DNA from: Mucidula mucida
Lineage: Eukaryota > Basidiomycota > Agaricomycetes > Agaricales > Physalacriaceae
Direction: 5' to 3'
Assembly: GCA_015501055.1 (NCBI GenBank)
Contig: JADNYV010000801.1
Location: 1-15,359 of the forward strand
DNA: 15,359 bases
In this document: positions 1 to 9,101 of the stretch, piece by piece
Layout: every line of letters begins with the position of its first letter
Position numbering within the stretch: position 1 is the stretch's first letter
The notes under the pieces: model-generated
Told to the model about the DNA's origin: nothing
What the model saw: only the letters and a program-made list of their open reading frames with translations
Databases searched by the model: none
Made by a program: the position numbers and the translations under genes

Positions 1-173
1 GACGTCGACAATTTACTCCCTAGAAAGGAAGGCTGCACATAATGGACACTGGTTTGCTTGAACTCAATCTTTATAGTCATGACACTTGGGTACCTTAATA
101 ATGTGACGTGCTTATTTGAAGCTTCTCTTCAACTAAATTTTACAAAAGCCGATGGAACGCTCCTACTATGGCA
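1..173. other. 3' flank of the dioxygenase gene, no gene seen
   Basis: These bases lie downstream of the minus-strand dioxygenase stop codon. I see no coding exon, RNA gene or repeat. They probably hold that gene's 3' UTR and the end of an intergenic gap cut by the window edge. Confidence 0.5.
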
Positions 174-1614
174 CTATTTCTGCTTAGGCTTCTTCGCCGT
201 TGAAGAATCATCCTTGGCACCTTGAAGCACCCTTTTCTCACCCGCTCTTTCCTTCAGTGCGCGCAGGAACATCCCTCCACCAAAGTACTTCGATGATCCT
301 TCCTGAGCCTCATTCCCCATGTGCTCAACATACTCCACACTCGAGATGTGGCGCACATCAATGGCATCGTACAAATAAAACTCAACGCCCTCAACCTCTT
401 CAGTAACTGCATACTTTTGTCTCTACTCTTGGTCCACTCGTCTTCATCATCCCATTCTTCTTCCTCCGTAGGCTCTGGTTTGGCATTGATGATACATTTA
501 TTCACCATGGCAGACGCTTCGCGCGTGTAGTAGCTTCCTCCATCACGGTCCGTCGTCGCACTCAGCAAGATCGGGTGTAGAGAGATCTCAAAGAGCGGTG
601 ATAAGCGGCGGAACATGAGCGCATCGACACCTTTCAGATACTGCGGTAGGATGCTCTGTTGGCGGTAGAGATGGCGCAAGGGGAACCCGACCTCCTGGGT
701 TTTATTTTGCTTCATCAAGGCGTTAAGAGTCTTGATCAATCGTTCCAACGCCTCCTCGTTCTCCGTACTGTCAGGAAGCTCATAGCTCGAGTAGCGCTGT
801 AGGCGCGCCGTGTTAAGAACTTCGTAAATAGGCTTATCAGGTCTTCAGCTTCATTCTCCATGTCGGAATCGTCATCATCCTCCGTCGTCGTCACGTACAC
901 GTCGTATTGGAGTACCACGCGTACGCCCTCCGTCACGGGGTCCACCTTGTGCTCGACGTCTGTATAGAACGCCACGACCTGCATTTCCACATACTTTCCT
1001 TTGATGGCCGGCTGCATATCAAAAGTGGTCTCCACCTCGCGGTGGCGGAGGCGCAGCGCGCCACCCTTCCAGGCCGTATTCAGCGAGACCAGAACAGTCG
1101 CATGATGATTATCGCCATGCGTCGTGTCCCTGTGCCAGTCGAAATGTCCGCCCTCCTTGTAGACGGCGAGCTTATACAGTTTAACCTCGGCCTTGCGGTT
1201 CCTCCCCACAAATAGCGTCTGATTCAGCACGGGCGTAATCTCCTCATCCAGGACCAGCAAGTCATCATTCGCCGACACCAGGTCCTTCGCCTCGATCTCG
1301 TGCCCATTGCGGTAGTTGAGATCCAGCACGGTCTCCTGCCCGCGTCCAAACTTGGACTGATTCGCGATGTGCATGATCTTGTCCACGTTGGGCTTATCGA
1401 TCGACCCAAACGCCTTGCCGTCTTCAGTCGTACCAAAAGTCACTGCAGAGGGACTAGAGAGGATCTTGAACGACGTAAACGGCGCACACGCTATATCGTT
1501 GAGAGCTTTCGAGATGTCTTTGTTCTTTGCTACCTTAATCCCATTTGCCTGATACTGGATCATGGCTTTTTGAACTTCCAGATAAGTCAGAATAGGATGC
1601 TCCGGCGACGACAT
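174..1614 (-). CDS. 2OG-Fe(II) dioxygenase-like protein, single exon, two frame breaks
   Basis: About 480 residues if two one-base deletions are allowed for, with no intron needed. The N-terminal half carries the jelly-roll dioxygenase core: the iron-binding HxD is HRD at residues 161-163 (context HFDWHRDTTHG), the distal iron His is His222 (context DVEHKVDPVTEGVR), and Arg232 is placed to bind the 2-oxoglutarate carboxylate. An acidic run, EDDDDSD, follows at about 245-251, then a basic C-terminus ending KKPKQK. Proteins of this type are common and expanded in agaricomycetes; their substrate is not known to me. Translation breaks at about 840 and again at about 415; after each break the protein continues one frame over (YEVLNTARLQRYSSYEL, then EFYLYDAIDVRHISSVEYV). 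The start is the first ATG of the long frame. There is no signal peptide, so it is probably cytosolic or nuclear. Whether the gene is intact or decayed depends on whether the two breaks are real. Confidence 0.85.
415..418 (-). other. Frame break in dioxygenase (A4 run on the minus strand)
   Basis: On the coding strand the frame reads DEWTKSRDKS and then loses family-like sequence. One extra A in the AAAA run gives DKKYAVTEEVEGVEFYLYD and runs in frame to the stop at 174. No GT..AG pair nearby explains the shift. Confidence 0.75.
840..841 (-). other. Frame break in dioxygenase (CC on the minus strand)
   Basis: The upstream frame reads NEAED and then turns into implausible Arg-rich sequence. 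One extra C (CC to CCC) gives DPDKPIYEVLNTARLQRYSS in the frame that stays open to the next break. The one plausible GTACGT..AG intron here (898 to 833) is 66 nt, a multiple of three, so it cannot repair the frame. Confidence 0.75.
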
Positions 1615-1758
1615 GGTATGTGACTGAAAAAAAACACATCAGCCCTAGAGAAAATGTATATGAGACGGCGAATCAGGTCGACCTTTTTTAATTCGTCGCC
1701 ACAGTTGGTGGTTCAGATCAAAGAAATTTTTTAGGGGTTGCTATGTAACCATTACGTG

Positions 1759-1790
1759 GTGGCGGCGCAGAAATGCGTAGCAGCCGCCAC
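1759..1790. repeat. Short inverted repeat, 8-bp arms
   Basis: GTGGCGGC (1759-1766) is the exact reverse complement of GCCGCCAC (1783-1790), with a 16-nt loop. It lies about 150 bp upstream of the dioxygenase start codon, so it could be a bound dyad in that promoter. A chance GC-rich match is equally possible. Confidence 0.35.
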
Positions 1791-2027
1791 GACCGTGAGT
1801 TGAGGTCGGTTAGATGGATAGATAGATTGAGCGAGCTGTGCCAAGTTCAGGGTTTGAGCTGGGCTGGAGGCACTGTACAACGACAGCTTGATGCACCGGC
1901 ACGCCGGCATAGCGTCGAACTTTTAACGAAGAACACACGATTCAGGTATTTCTACACCAGCTCTCGTATAATAGACATCTTAGGAGGCATAAAGCATTGA
2001 CGTCTACAGTCCTACGTGCGCATAAGG

Positions 2028-2109
2028 CTGCCTCGTATGTCTACGCCACAGCTGACAGACTCAGACAGAGCACGAGGCAGAATGCCATCCCGACGGATTG
2101 ATGCCTCGT
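2028..2109. repeat. CTGCCTCGT inverted repeat plus a third partial copy
   Basis: CTGCCTCGT (2028-2036) and ACGAGGCAG (2072-2080) form a perfect 9-bp inverted repeat with a 35-nt loop. TGCCTCGT recurs at 2102-2109. The same core appears in another noncoding gap at 8934-8963. The function is unknown. Confidence 0.4.
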
Positions 2110-2476
2110 TCAGCTCATTAATATATCCACAAGTGAGCTGAGCTGAGCACTGACGGAGCGGGCTTAAAATCGCAGTAGCTGGTTGGTTCATTACGTAGTG
2201 GCACAAAAAAAGCGCAATATCGCCCATCCATCAATAAGAGATCTCAGATACAACACGTTTAGATTAACAGCAGAATAGCTATATGAAGCACAGAACGAAC
2301 TAACGAATGACAGAACAGCAATAAGGATAGTAAATAATTAGAGGCTCTAATGTTGCAGTCTTCCTGGGTAGTTCTTTGCCTGGAGGTATACATGTACAAC
2401 ATGACATGAAATCCACTGCGCACATCAGTTGTGAGTCGCAAAAATAAGCGAACGGGACATACGTGATATAGTATGT

Positions 2477-4462
2477 TCATCTAGGCGCACCATGTATCAT
2501 CGAGTCAATTGTAGGCGGTAGCCCTTTCTTCAAGTTTGCCGCATACGCAGCGGCAGGCGTCGGTGCAGGCGTTGCTTTTGGAGGAGTCTTCAATGAGGAC
2601 GCCTTCGTTGAGGCACGCTTGTGCTCCTTGTCGCGTCGCGCGTTAATAGCTGCGAGGATAGCAGGATCGCGCAACGAAGACGAATGAGACTTTGGAGACG
2701 AAGAGGGTATCTTTGGAACAGGAGGGGGTCCCTCAGGTATCGCAGAGAGCGTCGATGTCGAAGGATTGTTGTGTAAGAGAAGAGATGATTGTGATGACGC
2801 GGCGGAGGAAGCCAAGGACGAGACTGAGGCTCGTTTCTCGAGTCTGGGAACTTCCGGAAGTGGCATATTGGGTCCGTTGGATGAAGGACTGCGGCGTAGC
2901 GAGGAGCGCGAACGGACGTCAGTCTTGACAGCCATTCGAGTAGACCGTTTGGCTCGGGTTGTTTGGGTGGAGACAACAGACTCTCCACCAGAAGAAGCAG
3001 CCGACTCTTCATCGTAATCCGAGTGAATACGGCGCAGAACAGGTATCCTGATGGACGAGGAGGAGGGACTCCTCCTCACGTCTATCGAAGGTGTAGGCTT
3101 GGATGCTGGGTCGATGATACCATTCGGGGTCTTGCCATTGTTTACCAACCACACGAGTCCCTGAATCTCCTTCTCCCGTCGCGCGGTTTCCCTTTCCAAC
3201 GCAGCGATCTTTTTCTCAAGCGCATGCTTTTCAGCCTGGTGGGCCTGTGATGCTCGAAGCAAAGAGGCCGTAAGGTCATCCACCTGCTGATTTCGCACAC
3301 GAAGAGTCTTTCGTAAGACCTCTGGAGAGGCAGCATCAATATCCAGTGCTTCGCTCTTCTCGGAACGTATGGACTTTGTGCGAGGGGGAGGGTCCGGATG
3401 GCCAGAGGAGCGTGAAGAAACGGAAGAGAGTGTATGCGCTCTGGGCCTAGTACGTTTCGTTATAGTTGGTGGATCCGGAGGTATAGGTACAGCCGGTAAC
3501 GGCGTCAGTGGTGGCGTTACATTAGGAGTAGCAGGAAGAGGCACAGTGGGGGGATGGTGCGGTGATGGTGGAATACCAGATTTACTGAAGGAAGGCGACG
3601 AACGAAGTTCATGTTGATAGGGCAGCGAGCCAACAGTTTTTCGCTTGTCCTTGAGGGGAGTACGCGTATCTGGGAGGGTAGACATGGACTTGCTTGCGTC
3701 GTCCAGATTGGATTTCCATGACCAGCGTTTTGAGTTGTCGTCAATAGGCGACGAGGGCAACGGAGGCAGATGAGATATAGAAGATCTCGGCAAGGCTCGA
3801 CCAGAAGAGTGGTCCCAATCAGATGGGGATCTCTTCTGCGGTTGCGTAAACAAGTCACGATAGTCCGACATATTGTCTGACGACAGCAACACGGTGATGG
3901 TCGGTTGCTCCGGACGCGGGGTCGTGGGACGGCTCGCGTGTGAAGTCGTCGACTCGAACGATGGCGGGCGCGGTAGCCCCAGTGAGTCCGACGTGTATCC
4001 ATTTGCAAGCGTGTTCCGCGACGTCTTGCGCGACGTTTTTTGCCGCTGCGTCAGTCGCGATAGAAAGGACGAGCTGGCCTGAGTATTGGACGGACTGGCT
4101 TCGCTCTCGGCGGCAGATGGCTCAGAGGCGACAGACAAACTAGATACCGTCAGTACAAAACCAGACGCCAGTCAGGCAACTTACCGTTCATCCTGCGATG
4201 GCAAGGCAGGCTGCACCACGTCGGATTCATCAATATCAGAAACGGCATCCGTTCGCTGTGATGACTTTTTCCTGGACCGGCCAAGAAACGGCAAACGGCT
4301 CCTGCTCCTTCCAGGGGTCTCGGGAACGTGCAATGACTCGGCGGGTAGCACCGACGCCAACGAAGGCGGCATATCGTTCCGCGTCGAATGACTCTGCGCA
4401 TGTCCGCCGCGTAAAAAGTCGGAAAAATCACTGCGAAACTTGCGGGGAGACAAGGCGGCCAT
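2477..4462 (-). CDS. Ser/Pro-rich coiled-coil protein of unknown function
   Basis: Two exons: 4462-4185 and 4139-2477, joined across a 45-nt intron (4184-4140, GTAAGT..TCTAG; a split Arg codon is rebuilt). The product is 646 residues. Most of it is low-complexity and probably disordered, rich in Ser, Pro, Thr, Arg and Lys, with many SP/TP and RxxS sites suited to kinases and several proline-rich stretches (about residues 280-320 and 565-580) that could bind SH3-type domains. One ordered segment stands out, a predicted coiled coil at about 368-426 (LRKTLRVRNQQVDDL to EKEIQGLVWLVNNG). The N-terminus starts MAALSPRKFRSDF and the C-terminus ends GLPPTIDSMIHGAPR. There is no signal peptide or membrane segment. 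I do not recognise a named family; a scaffold or cytoskeleton/polarity adaptor is a guess from composition only. The frame is clean throughout. Confidence 0.85.
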
Positions 4463-4830
4463 GGTGGGGGGAGGAAAGAGGGATAACGAGGGGCGTTAGA
4501 GGGAACGTCGAGGACGACAGCGAGCAATTCAAACACGTTCTGCTCAAGCCCGTTGAACCAGCATTTCAACAGAAAAATGAGGCCGGAATCAGAGTGAGTG
4601 AACCTGTCACATTCCAGACGTGACCCGTACTTTGAATTTCAAATGAACACTGCCGTCATTCTTGTCAACAACTCGTTCTGGATTCTTCCGCCCGCCGCCT
4701 TGGCCGCCTCTGCCCACCGATTCCTTGTCTTTCCCTCAAACTGTCGTCCCTCTAAGCTACTCTACTTTGCTGTGTTCTCAACTTTGCTTCCGAAATGAAA
4801 TCAGATGGCGATGCCCTCGGCCAACCCCTT

Positions 4831-4835
4831 CCAAT
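4831..4835 (+). promoter_or_regulatory. CCAAT pentamer upstream of the sedolisin
   Basis: CCAAT lies 206 bp upstream of the TATA start and 250 bp upstream of the ATG. Fungal HAP complexes bind CCAAT, but a 5-mer is common by chance. Confidence 0.25.
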
Positions 4836-5040
4836 CGAACTTATTGTCAGCTTTTATTGTTCACCTCAAGTCTAGCCTGACAAGTCAAGCACACGATCTC
4901 GCCATTCTTATCGAGCGTGGCTTCTCTCACCCTCAGCCATATGGTATATGTATAGGCGCGAGTCCCATCCACGCGTCTCCCAGGTCATGTACCGCGTTTT
5001 CGACAGATGAACTTTCGCAAGCTCCTTCCTCCTATCCGAG

Positions 5041-5047
5041 TATAAAA
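5041..5047 (+). promoter_or_regulatory. TATA box of the sedolisin gene
   Basis: TATAAAA begins 44 bp upstream of the ATG at 5085. A transcription start about 30 bp downstream would leave a 5' UTR of 10-20 nt. A strong TATA box fits a regulated secreted enzyme. Confidence 0.6.
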
Positions 5048-5084
5048 ACATTGCAATCTTTTGTCTGCACACTAAGGCACTGTC

Positions 5085-7514
5085 ATGTTCTTGACCTCTT
5101 CTGTCTTGCTCTCGAGTCTCTTGTTCCTCGGTGTCCTCTGCACCCCTCTGACACCCCGCTGGGACGACCTTGTGGAGAAGCATGCCTGGGCTGAAATCCC
5201 CCCAGGATGGGAGTACCACTCGACGCCGAGTCCTGATCACGTCTTTGAGATGCGCATCGGTCTCAAACAAGACAAGATCGACCAGCTTATCTCCATGTTA
5301 TACGAAATCAGTGACCCAAGCCACGCAAGGTTACTCATATTGCCTCAATCGACATCATCATTGATCTAAATCCCTCACCTTTAGTTACGGAAATCACTCT
5401 CAAAGGAGGAAACAGACGCCCTCGTAGCGCCTCATCCAGACTCGGTAGAATCCGTCGAGACCTGGCTGTTGCACCACAACATCAACGCGGAGGATGCAAC
5501 TTTCCGCTCTAGTGCTGGAGAATGGCTTACGTTCCCCGTCACAGTTGCACAGGCCGAGGCGATGCTCGGCGCGAAATACCAAGTCTACCGCCACTCCGCC
5601 TCGTCATCTTACGTCGTCCGGACTCTCAGTTACTCGCTGCCCCGCCATCTCCACGGGCACGTCGATCTCATTGCGCCGACAACGTACTTCGGGACAATGC
5701 GCAGCATGAAAGCGACCAACTTCATTCAAGGTTTTGTCGACACTGACGAGGAGGACCCGATCGATTTGAACGACTTTCTCAATCCTTTGGCTGTTCCACC
5801 CGCGAGTTGTGCTACCGCCATAACGCCTTCGTGCCTCAAGATACTCTACAATAGTATGTGACATCTAAATGGGTACTCCGGTTGACAAAATGTTTCCCAT
5901 GTAGCTGTGAATTACACGCCGCAAGCTGCCAATAGGAATACGCTTGGCGTGGCCGGATATCTGGACGAATTTGCCAACCGAGCGGATCTTCAGGTAGGAC
6001 GTGTCACACTAGGTGCCGAATTGTAGCTAATTCGAGCCTCGCGGGATGTATCTAGACTTTCTTCAGGACATTTCTGCCTGCCGCTGTCGGAGCGAACTTT
6101 ACTACTGTTCGTGTGGCCAATGGTGGTGATGATCAAAACGATCCCGGCGTCGAAGTAAGTCTTCCTTCGTCTCTAGCACCAAGCATAACGGCTGGACCTC
6201 GCTTAGGCGAACTTGGATATTCAGTACACGGAAGGCATGTCATTCCCCACGCCGAACATTTACTACAGGTTTATCCACCTCAATTCATATTACTGTGTCG
6301 TTCGCTAATGACCGGGAAAGCACCGGAGGCTCTCCGCCCTTCATCCCCGATAGCCAGACCCCGACCAACACCAACGAGCCCTATCTCGACTGGCTGAACT
6401 TCATCATGGCGCAGAGCACTGTCCCGCAGACGTTTACCACATCGTATGGGGACGACGAACAAACTGTCTGTTTTTCAACTAGATGCTACTCACGACAACT
6501 CAGTTTGCCCGAATGACAGGTTCCGAGCGATTATGCTACAAGTGTCTGTAACCTCTTCGCGCAGCTTGGCGCTCGGGGAAGCTCCGTGCTCTTCTCTAGT
6601 GGGGATTTCGGGTACGCTCACTTTCCCTTGCAGCACTGCAACTTATTCACCTCCGACTCATGCAGTGTCGGCGGAGGAGATTGCCGGACGAATGACGGTA
6701 CCAATACCGTACTCTTCCAGCCTGCGTTCCCCGCAAGGTATGTATACTAACGGGATATCCCTCCCGCATCTCATCACTGCCTAATAAAGCTGTCCGTTCG
6801 TCACCGCTGTGGGCGGCACGATCAACATCAACCCGGAGACTGCTGTGAGCTTCTCCGGAGGGGGCTTCTCCCGCCTGTTTTCGACCCCATCGTACCAGGC
6901 AGCAGCCGTCGCGAATTACACGGCGCGCATTGGGACGCAGTTTGCGGGTTTGTTCAAGTGAGTGATTTTGTGTGACCTTCCTTTGGCCTAGGATTGAGAG
7001 GAAAACGCTCGCTAGTGCGGCTGGACGCGCATATCCGGACGTTGCGGCGCAAGGGCAGAATTTCCGTGTTATTCTTGGGGGGCGCACTATTTCGGTCGGA
7101 GGGACGAGTGCCAGCTCGCCTGTGCGTTGCGTTTCGACTCTTCACATTAACATAAGCCTGATGGTGGCCTAGACGGTCGCTGGAGTCATCTCGCTACTCA
7201 ATGACTTCCGTTTGGCGAATGGGCAGAGTTCTTTAGGGTTCTTGAACCCGCTGATCTACGCCAACCCTCAGGGATTCAACGACATCACGTCTGGCAGAAA
7301 CCCTGGCTGTGGCACGAATGGTTCGTCAATCTCCACTACCTATACCCGTATATATCCTGAGATGGTGCTACTACGAATAGGCTTCTCCGCTCTGGCAGGA
7401 TGGGATCCGGTGTGTAGTACGCTTTTCATAGTAGGCCGTGAGCTGATACTTCTGTTATAGGTTACCGGATTGGGCACCCCCGATTTCCTGAAGCTGCAGA
7501 CAATCGTGTCGTAG
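5085..7514 (+). CDS. Secreted sedolisin, peptidase family S53 (tripeptidyl-peptidase-like)
   Basis: Thirteen exons: 5085-5329, 5385-5853, 5905-5993, 6056-6154, 6207-6268, 6321-6465, 6520-6611, 6666-6737, 6790-6957, 7016-7121, 7173-7320, 7381-7409, 7461-7514. The product is about 592 residues if one missing base in exon 2 is allowed for, normal for the family. Residues 1-20 are a signal peptide. The activation (pro) domain follows, with the typical SDPSH and YGNH..SKEE motifs. The catalytic domain shows Glu301 and Asp305 (EANLDIQY), oxyanion Asp399 (SSGDFG) and nucleophile Ser512 (GGTSASSP), plus the C-terminal calcium-site region ([25 protein letters not shown]). All key residues are present. 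Known members are acid serine peptidases that digest extracellular protein after removing their pro-domain at low pH. The alternative acceptor at 6991 was rejected because the one at 7015 gives the family-like [14 protein letters not shown]. Confidence 0.93.
5395..5404 (+). other. Frame break in sedolisin exon 2
   Basis: The pro-domain motif reads YGNH and then runs to a stop; one frame over it continues [17 protein letters not shown]. The family pattern is YGxHLSKEE, so exactly one base is missing here. An extra C after CAC gives HLSKEE; an extra A in AAA (5402-5404) gives HSQKEE. Confidence 0.8.
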
Positions 7515-7639
7515 TAGTACTGGTACATGTACAAATGAATTTGGTAGTACACACAAACATTGACAATACGCTACAATGAAACAAGTACAATGAGTCAAAG
7601 CGATTTCTACACACCCCAAAGCCCCCAAAGCCATTATTC
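7515..7639. other. Convergent 3' region between sedolisin and the EEP gene
   Basis: The stop codons of two convergent genes are 125 bp apart. The gap is AT-rich and contains the palindrome-like TACATGTACA; 3' UTRs of the two genes probably overlap here. No gene is present. Confidence 0.5.
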
Positions 7640-8682
7640 CTAACGTTTACCGGGCAGAATATCTGCGACAAGCCCAAAGTGGTCGCTGACCCACACGTTC
7701 TCATATCTTAGGCCCACCCCGATGATGTCGATGTTCCTCACCTTGTACATGTGGTCTGCGGAGTGATACAGCAGCCGATCCAGTCGCCCTGGCGGCCAAA
7801 TGCTCGCAGATGGCGGGCTCTGATCTCCCCATGTGTACTTGGGCTCCCCATTCTCTAGCGCGGCATCCCGCAGCCCCAGCGCGCGCACGTTGTCGTCGAA
7901 ATCCGTGTCGATCGCGTTCACGTCCCCCGCGATGATACCGCCATGGGTCACCTTTTTCACCATCTTCTCGCACTCTTTCAGTTGTCTATAGTTCAAAAGC
8001 ATCTTGAGAATTTGTGAATCACAAAAAGGAGCCGAGATATCTACCTCATACGCTCCCATTTATTCTGCGGCCCGTTCATCGACTCGAGATGGGTATTGAC
8101 GAGACGCAGCGTGTACCCCCGAAGCCGGATGTCCAGCTGGATAGCCGTCCGCTCCTGTGTCGACGGCCCAAAGTTGTATATCGCCACGCCCATGATGGGG
8201 ATGCTCTTCTCGACGAGCGTGACGTTCCCGTACATGTAGTGCGGCCCAGGCCACTTCTCCGGCCCTCGGGGCGTGAGCGCAAAGTGCTCTCGGATCCACT
8301 CGTGCTCGCGGAGAGCATTGAAGCCCTGGTGATTGATCTCCTGCAGGTGGATAACGCACGGACCGGGCGAATCCTCTTCGCACTGGAAGATGGTAAACTG
8401 CAACAGCTCGAGCGCCTTGCGGATGCGCTCTGCGGGTTTCGGGGCTTCGTAGTCGAGATTCCAGGTGACGAGCTTGATGCCATCGGACGGCTTGGTATGG
8501 TGGCCAGCCCACTCTTGCTTAGCCGGGTCAACTCTGACATGTTTCCACGCGTTATGGTGGTGGCGGAAACGATAGACTTTCAGTGGCTTCTTTGTCGTGG
8601 GTTCGCTGTTGATTAGACTGATTATAGACGCTTGATCGTCAGCCATACGGTCGATCGCAATGTGGCGTAAAATGGGCGTCAA
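7640..8682 (-). CDS. Endonuclease/exonuclease/phosphatase-fold protein, TDP2-like motifs
   Basis: Two exons, 8682-8045 and 7985-7640, with a 59-nt intron (GTAGAT..CTATAG); the join rebuilds WERMRQLKECEKM. The product is 327 residues. Motifs of the metal-dependent phosphodiesterase fold appear in order: TWNLDYE with Asn75, VIHLQE with Glu115, VNTHLES with His198, AGDVNAID with Asp234 and Asn236, LDRLLYH, and VSDHFGL with Asp314-His315. The HLES and SDHxGL forms resemble tyrosyl-DNA phosphodiesterase 2, which removes 5'-tyrosyl adducts left by topoisomerase 2; other EEP nucleases or phosphatases remain possible. No UBA-like domain, signal peptide or membrane segment is seen, so it is probably nuclear or cytosolic. 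Met13 (8646) is an alternative start: the first 12 residues have no recognisable role. Confidence 0.88.
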
Positions 8683-9101
8683 TGAATCGAAAGCTGCAGA
8701 TCCATCAAGACGAAATCTACGGAGAGGACAGCAGTTGAGAGGCCCACCGGATGATTTCGTTCAGAAAGTTCCGATAGAATTTGAATTGTAGATCCAAGTT
8801 GACAGAGCGACTGAACGTCTATCAACACTGTGCTTTGGCAAAAGTCAAGGTAGAATGGAACGGGAAGAACTGAAAGGAAGAAGGTAAAGAAAGGCCTCGC
8901 TAAATACACGATCGATTTCGTCACAAGCCGGACACGAGGCGGCTAGGATCTGCGGTGCCTCGTTGAATAAATGAACTTTCATTAAAAGGGCGTCTAGACG
9001 TCTGCTTCAAGGCAGGGCGCGCGCGAATACCCTGGCTTCTCTTCCAGTTGTTTATAGGATGTTTGGGCATGACTATAGTACAAATTCCCTATCGTAAGTG
9101 C
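8683..9101. other. Intergenic region between the EEP and PDI genes
   Basis: It holds the EEP promoter (left) and the PDI 3' flank (right). I see no gene; the short minus-strand ORF at 8679-8924 has no family features. A small hairpin at 8934-8963 is listed separately. Confidence 0.5.
8934..8963. repeat. ACGAGGC/GCCTCGT hairpin
   Basis: ACGAGGC (8934-8940) pairs with GCCTCGT (8957-8963) across a 16-nt loop. The arms share their core with the repeat at 2028-2109 in a different gap. The role is unknown. Confidence 0.35.

Larger units (their letters stand above)
1615..2476. other. Intergenic region between genes 1 and 2
   Basis: This holds the dioxygenase promoter on its left side and the 3' end of the Ser/Pro-rich gene on its right. 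Short ORFs occur (for example 1773-2000 plus and 2012-2227 minus) but show no recognisable family, splice structure or conserved motif. Two short inverted repeats are listed separately. I see no tRNA, transposon or other gene. Confidence 0.5.
4463..5084. promoter_or_regulatory. Divergent promoter between the Ser/Pro-rich gene and the sedolisin
   Basis: This 622-bp gap separates two head-to-head genes, so it must hold both promoters. Short ORFs inside it have no recognisable features. The sedolisin side has a CCAAT pentamer and a consensus TATA box, listed separately; no TATA box was seen for the leftward gene. A pyrimidine- and GC-rich patch lies at about 4685-4735. Confidence 0.6.

Noticed and set aside
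833..898. An intron (GTACGT..AG) as the cause of the dioxygenase frame break
   Set aside because: The candidate is 66 nt, a multiple of three, so removing it leaves the same wrong frame.
907..1215. A 102-codon plus-strand ORF
   Set aside because: It is the antisense shadow of the dioxygenase iron-binding core.
1773..2000. A 75-codon plus-strand ORF in the gap between genes 1 and 2
   Set aside because: Short, with no motif, no signal peptide and no neighbouring exon that would extend it.
4198..4623. A 141-codon plus-strand ORF
   Set aside because: It overlaps exon 1 of the Ser/Pro-rich gene in antisense and runs into the promoter region; there is no recognisable product.
6958..6991. A shorter sedolisin intron ending at 6991
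   Set aside because: It would give [15 protein letters not shown]; the acceptor at 7015 gives the family-like [11 protein letters not shown].
8014..8616. A 200-codon plus-strand ORF
   Set aside because: It is antisense to the EEP gene, whose minus-strand frame carries all catalytic motifs and a clean intron. It has no family features.
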